From Antedon mediterranea (taxonomy: Eukaryota; Echinodermata; Crinoidea; Comatulida; Antedonidae): a DNA stretch of 64,000 nucleotides. The DNA is taken from the NCBI RefSeq assembly GCF_964355755.1, contig NC_092675.1:1741001-1805000 (forward strand), in the 5' to 3' direction. The stretch's first letter is position 1. Every line of letters begins with the position of its first letter. Of the stretch, positions 60,207 to 64,000 are shown piece after piece. The notes beneath the pieces are model-generated. The model was not told where the DNA came from. It worked only from the letters and a program-made list of their open reading frames with translations, and ran no database searches. A program made the translations under genes and the position numbers.

Positions 60207-61430
60207 CAATTTACAATGTCTAAACTTATTTATACAAATTGTGGTAGGCCTTTGGTACGTAATTATATCAGGAACAACGAGGTGTTTTAACGAAGCCGAC
60301 GATGATTGAAGTAAGAAATGTGTCCAAAAGAAAGCAGTGCGGAAAAAAGCAATGCCATATTTTTTCTAAATTATACATGGTAAAAATGCATACCAAATAA
60401 GACACGCTTAACTGTACTTAACATTGGATACTTGGTTCAAAATTAACCATACTGTGTATGTACCATGTTTCAACAGCAGAGATTATCTCATGATTAAAAC
60501 AAACTTTCCAGCAATGCTTTAAACAGTACGTTTTGATATCCCGATTATAATAGTTAAAATGATCGTGTGTAAAATTGATAACATTCAAAATGAATTTCCA
60601 TTTGGTAAGAAAACAATAATTGCGGATAATGATAAATTCTCTACGTCATTATATCTGAGCCATCAATTAGGGTCTCAAACATTAATATACGATAGTCTAG
60701 ACTACGATAAATTATGATCATTATACTGTTATTTTGCTATTTACCGAATGTGACAGAAAACACTTAATCAAATATAAAGCATGCAACAATGTACGTGTCA
60801 CAGTCAACAAAAGTAATGCCTTTTGAAGATGAAATATATCGTGTCAAGTGCGTAATTATATGTGACGTAATTACAAGCAATTGAATAACATTAACCGGAA
60901 ATCTATAGGCTTTGCTAAACAATCTTATACCTCTTGAAAAAGAATACTGTAATGACAAATATTTTATTATCAAGTAAATTAAACGATCTGTCACAAATTC
61001 AGAAATTAAATCTCTTCTTTTTAATCCTTGTAATACAGGAAACATAAACATAATTTTGATAACCATACGGTCGTCGCATCATGACAGTCGACGAGTTACA
61101 AACAAACAATCTTATCCTGAAAAGAGGAGTTAATTTCACAAGGATAATACATTTTTGTGAGATTATTGTTTATTATATAACACCTAAATAAATTCCTGTC
61201 ATTCGATTGGACGATTGTGGGTCACATGGCGTGCAATAGTACGCACTATATTTGTATAATATTATAACGGAAATTTTATGAATGTTTTATCCTTGGCTGT
61301 TGTTTACAAGTATGAAACGCCAGCTAATGAACTGTAACCAATAATGTGAAACAACCACTCCAGAATGTAGAAACACCAACAGCTTATATGTAGTCAATAT
61401 AACAAAAATCAACACCAGCTAATGTAGCAC
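60207..61430. other. 3' flank of the Ras-like gene, nothing recognised
   Basis: AT-rich sequence without exon-like frames. Possible AATAAA motifs are distant (near 61187). No other structure seen. Confidence 0.35.
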
Positions 61431-61499
61431 GGTCTACTGTCAGGTAGCAAGAAACGAAATTGCCTTACAGCTATAGGCCTAGTTATAACTATATCGCCA

Positions 61500-61620
61500 G
61501 TGTAGGAGAATATATATTTTACAAAAACGTCCATCTCGTAAGCAACCACCTCCCCAAAGCGACCACTATATTAGAATCACATCATCTGCTATGTGATGTC
61601 TACCAGATCTTTTACTCTTA
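61500..61620. mobile_element. Possible pogo-like element fragment
   Basis: CGTAAGCAACCACCTCCCCA followed by AAGCGACCACTATA resembles segments repeated in pogo/Tigger-type non-autonomous elements. Ends not found. Confidence 0.3.
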
Positions 61621-61699
61621 CGTCATTAACAAAACATCCGGGTCTGTTTTGTGCATTTGCGCTTAGGCCTATCATTGTCAGTGGCTCTACAAAAATACG

Positions 61700-63000
61700 T
61701 AAAACTTCACGCACTCATACAAACATTGGTAGTGAATAGTGAATCGTATGGTAGGGCCACAACTTGTGGTGAATCTCTCTATAAGCTTGTGTTTTAAGTT
61801 TAATTTTTTTCAATGTAGACCTAACGCTTTCTTAAATGTCTTAGCAGGGCAATGGATGTCCATCTAAATCTGCATTTGCTTACTATATAGTGCACCATTT
61901 ACTGTCATATTTGTTTTCGAAAGTCATTTTAAGATCTATCACTGAACGGCGTGCCTGCTTTCAGTTTATGACCGATATAATGTCATTACCATCATCATTT
62001 CGTTGTCATAACGTTCACGGATCTCTTATTCAATCAATCTATCTTAGTGGAATTACCATTAGTTGGTGGTTTAGTGTCTCCCTAATGCCTTAATCAGATA
62101 AATGGTTATCTCGGATCTTTCTGGACGCTATGAATTTCACGGCATCACAATAATTAAAGTTATTCACAAGTTAGACTACTACTACTACATCTACTACAGC
62201 AATGCATATGTGCATATACTATTACCTTATTTCTACTTCAATATCTGTATTCTTATAATACTGTAAACATGTTTTTGCGTAGGCCTAATTTTCTCCTCCG
62301 ATACCACTGATATGTCTCCACGACAGGAACGTGCCCATGTTATGAATAGGCCTACGGTAGGCCTATTTGTTTTTTTCATGTGTCGGAGACGCGGATAGGT
62401 TATATCGCCTAATTTTGAAAAAAAAATCTCGAAAAACCCCACCATACACAAAAATTAAAAACGATTCAAGATGTAATAATGAGTAAAAATAAAAAAAAAA
62501 TAATCACTTTTCAATCTCGTTCTTTTTCATTATTTATAGAGATAATCATTTTTGCACAGCGTTTGTTTTTATTATTTATAGGCCTTCGTCGGACCATAGA
62601 GATGTTATTATAGTGAATATAGTGTCTCTATGGTAGGACTGTGAAACAAAAAAATTAATGATTATTATATTTATTTCATGTTATAGCCAAAAGCTTGTTA
62701 TTTTTCATAATATTAAAGTCATAATTTAGCATGATTTAGTTCTGCATCATCTTATGAAATGTAAATACGTCACGTGATGAAATAATACGATAGTAATTGT
62801 GGTATAAGTTTCTAATTTTATAGGCCCAAATAATGACTTTGTCGGACAATGAAAGAAAAGAATAAATGGTTGTTATGTTTATTTCCTGTTATAGCCAAAC
62901 ACTTTCAAAATAAAAGTTTCATAATTATTACGCTTATAGTTTAGCAGTAGATTTAGTTCTGCATGGTAAGTCTGTTCTTATGAAATACTTACGTAATCAA
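61700..63000. other. Gene-free stretch with a short hairpin
   Basis: CCATAGAGAT near 62597 pairs with GTCTCTATGG near 62622 (stem around GTTATTATAGTGAATATA). The segments TATTTCATGTTATAGCCAAA (62670) and TATTTCCTGTTATAGCCAAA (62879) mark a diverged direct duplication of roughly 210 bp. No gene seen. Confidence 0.45.
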
Positions 63001-63150
63001 TAAATCAATCAATCAATATCAATTTATTCCATACTAAGGATGTACAAATATGGCATAAAAAAGTTATTGAAAATGGAATTCGAAATAAGCAAAGCTTTTA
63101 AGCCGAGACTCTTAAAACAAACAAGAAGGTAATAAAACATTATTTATATC
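63000..63150 (-). mobile_element. Reversed LINE/SINE 3' end
   Basis: Starts with ATCA repeats (AATCAATCAATCAATATCAA) then TTTATTCCATACTAAGGATG. On the minus strand this is a retroelement end with a TGAT tail, as in the 35.3 and 51.4 kb tails. Confidence 0.4.
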
Positions 63151-63208
63151 AATAACAATAAAAACCAAACAAGAATAAATTGGTTGATAATAATAATAAT
63201 ACGACTAA

Positions 63209-63369
63209 AGGGTCTTTCACATCTGTTCCGGCACATTTCCGGACCGGCGAATCGAACATCAATGTTCCGTTTTCATGCGCCAATCGATAAGCGCGTAGCC
63301 GCATGAAAACGAAACATTGACGTTAGATTGAATTTTCCGGCGCCGGGCGGAACAGGTGTGAAAGACCCT
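63209..63369. mobile_element. GC-rich palindromic MITE
   Basis: Ends AGGGTCTTTCACATCTGTTC and GAACAGGTGTGAAAGACCCT are inverted. Inner arms TTTCCGGACCGGCG and TTTTCCGGCGCCGG, plus GTTTTCATGCG / CGCATGAAAAC, extend the pairing over most of the element. Confidence 0.8.
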
Positions 63370-63870
63370 GTAGTTAGTGGTATATAAGTGTACCATTTTG
63401 TACAGCCCAACTCAACGACACTTATTCTGCTTTACCACTGACAAAAGTACAGGATTATTATAATGTTGTTGTAAAGGTTTAGCCTTTAAAACAGAAATTA
63501 AAGATCGGTTTATACGTGAGGACATTCTGTTCTAGCCTCTCTTATCCGTTCTAGCACTCTTCACTTTTACAATCTTAAATGTTGTATTACTTATAAATTG
63601 TCTTTGCGTCTTTCTTTCACGGCCATTATTTTCGCGAAATCACAAGATTTGATAATTCAATAATACATAATTAAAATACGATGAGAGTGGCTCGTCTCAA
63701 ATGCTCTTATGTTTGGTTACCATGACGTTTCATGATGCTATGAAACTCCATAAGACGAAATGTATACAGTATATTTGAATCCCTTAGCGTGTCATTTATA
63801 AACAATACAATAAAACATATTAATAATTGAGAGTAGATATCTAAAGTTTTTTTTTACTATACGTTCATTC

Positions 63871-63982
63871 GATTCTGCAGCTGTCAAAAGATAAAGTCTC
63901 ACTGACTATCGCAAGTCATCTAGATACGTATCTAGATGACTTGCGATCGTCAGTGAGATCGTATACTATAAACTACAGAATC
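63871..63982. repeat. Loopless near-perfect palindrome with outer inverted ends
   Basis: 63897-63958 is a 62-bp palindrome centred on TAC|GTA at 63927/63928. The arms (TCTCACTGAC, ATCGCAAGTCATCTAGATAC) match with a single mismatch and no loop. Outer words GATTCTGCAG (63871) and CTACAGAATC (63973) also pair with one mismatch. Probably a fold-back mobile element. Confidence 0.85.
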
Positions 63983-64000
63983 GGTGTTGATTTACGATAC

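Overview
The window is animal (metazoan) genomic DNA. It is AT-rich, its genes are split by many short exons with GT/AG introns, and the intervening DNA is packed with transposon debris and minisatellites. The encoded proteins resemble deuterostome orthologues, and AGGCCTA-type words are very frequent. I suspect a marine invertebrate deuterostome, perhaps an echinoderm, but the sequence alone does not prove the taxon.

Five protein-coding genes are supported, all on the + strand. (1) 1613-9448: mitochondrial Clp protease subunit CLPP, six exons, 5' end not found. (2) 26389-37115: a type II Golgi sialyltransferase of the ST6GALNAC5/6 group, four coding exons, with an unusual Lys/Arg-rich C-terminal tail. 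(3) 40014-43353: a five-pass Golgi/endosome Yip1-domain protein (YIPF1/2), eight coding exons, 300 aa. (4) 44351-54042: cytosolic phenylalanyl-tRNA synthetase alpha subunit (FARSA), twelve exons, 497 aa. (5) 59466-60206: an intronless Ras-like GTPase of the RASD (Dexras/Rhes) type ending in a CAAX box. Splice phases were checked by hand and every internal junction keeps frame. The five genes are not a functional operon. They share only a neighbourhood and orientation.

The rest is repeats. Tandem arrays: 20-bp units in CLPP intron 5, 54-bp units seeded by the last CLPP codons, ~234-bp x3 at 7.4-8.1 kb, 27-bp units at 20.2-22.0 kb, 46/49-bp units at 22.8-26.0 kb with a 751-bp higher-order duplication, 82-104-bp units at 27.2-28.0 kb, and 71-bp units at 55 kb. 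Long ORFs inside these arrays, including one of 643 codons, look like stop-free repeat units rather than genes.

Dispersed elements: at least fifteen copies of one ~150-bp MITE family concentrated in 36-56 kb, several other terminal-inverted-repeat families (some nested), tRNA-derived SINEs, LINE 3' ends, and a ~1.58-kb TIR element inside FARSA intron 6. Most noteworthy are a MITE that appears to supply the 5' splice site of FARSA intron 8, a minisatellite that grew out of the CLPP stop-codon region, nested fold-back MITEs, and a loopless 62-bp palindrome near the right edge. I saw no evidence of prokaryotic systems, CRISPR, viral genes or a clearly new multi-gene system.
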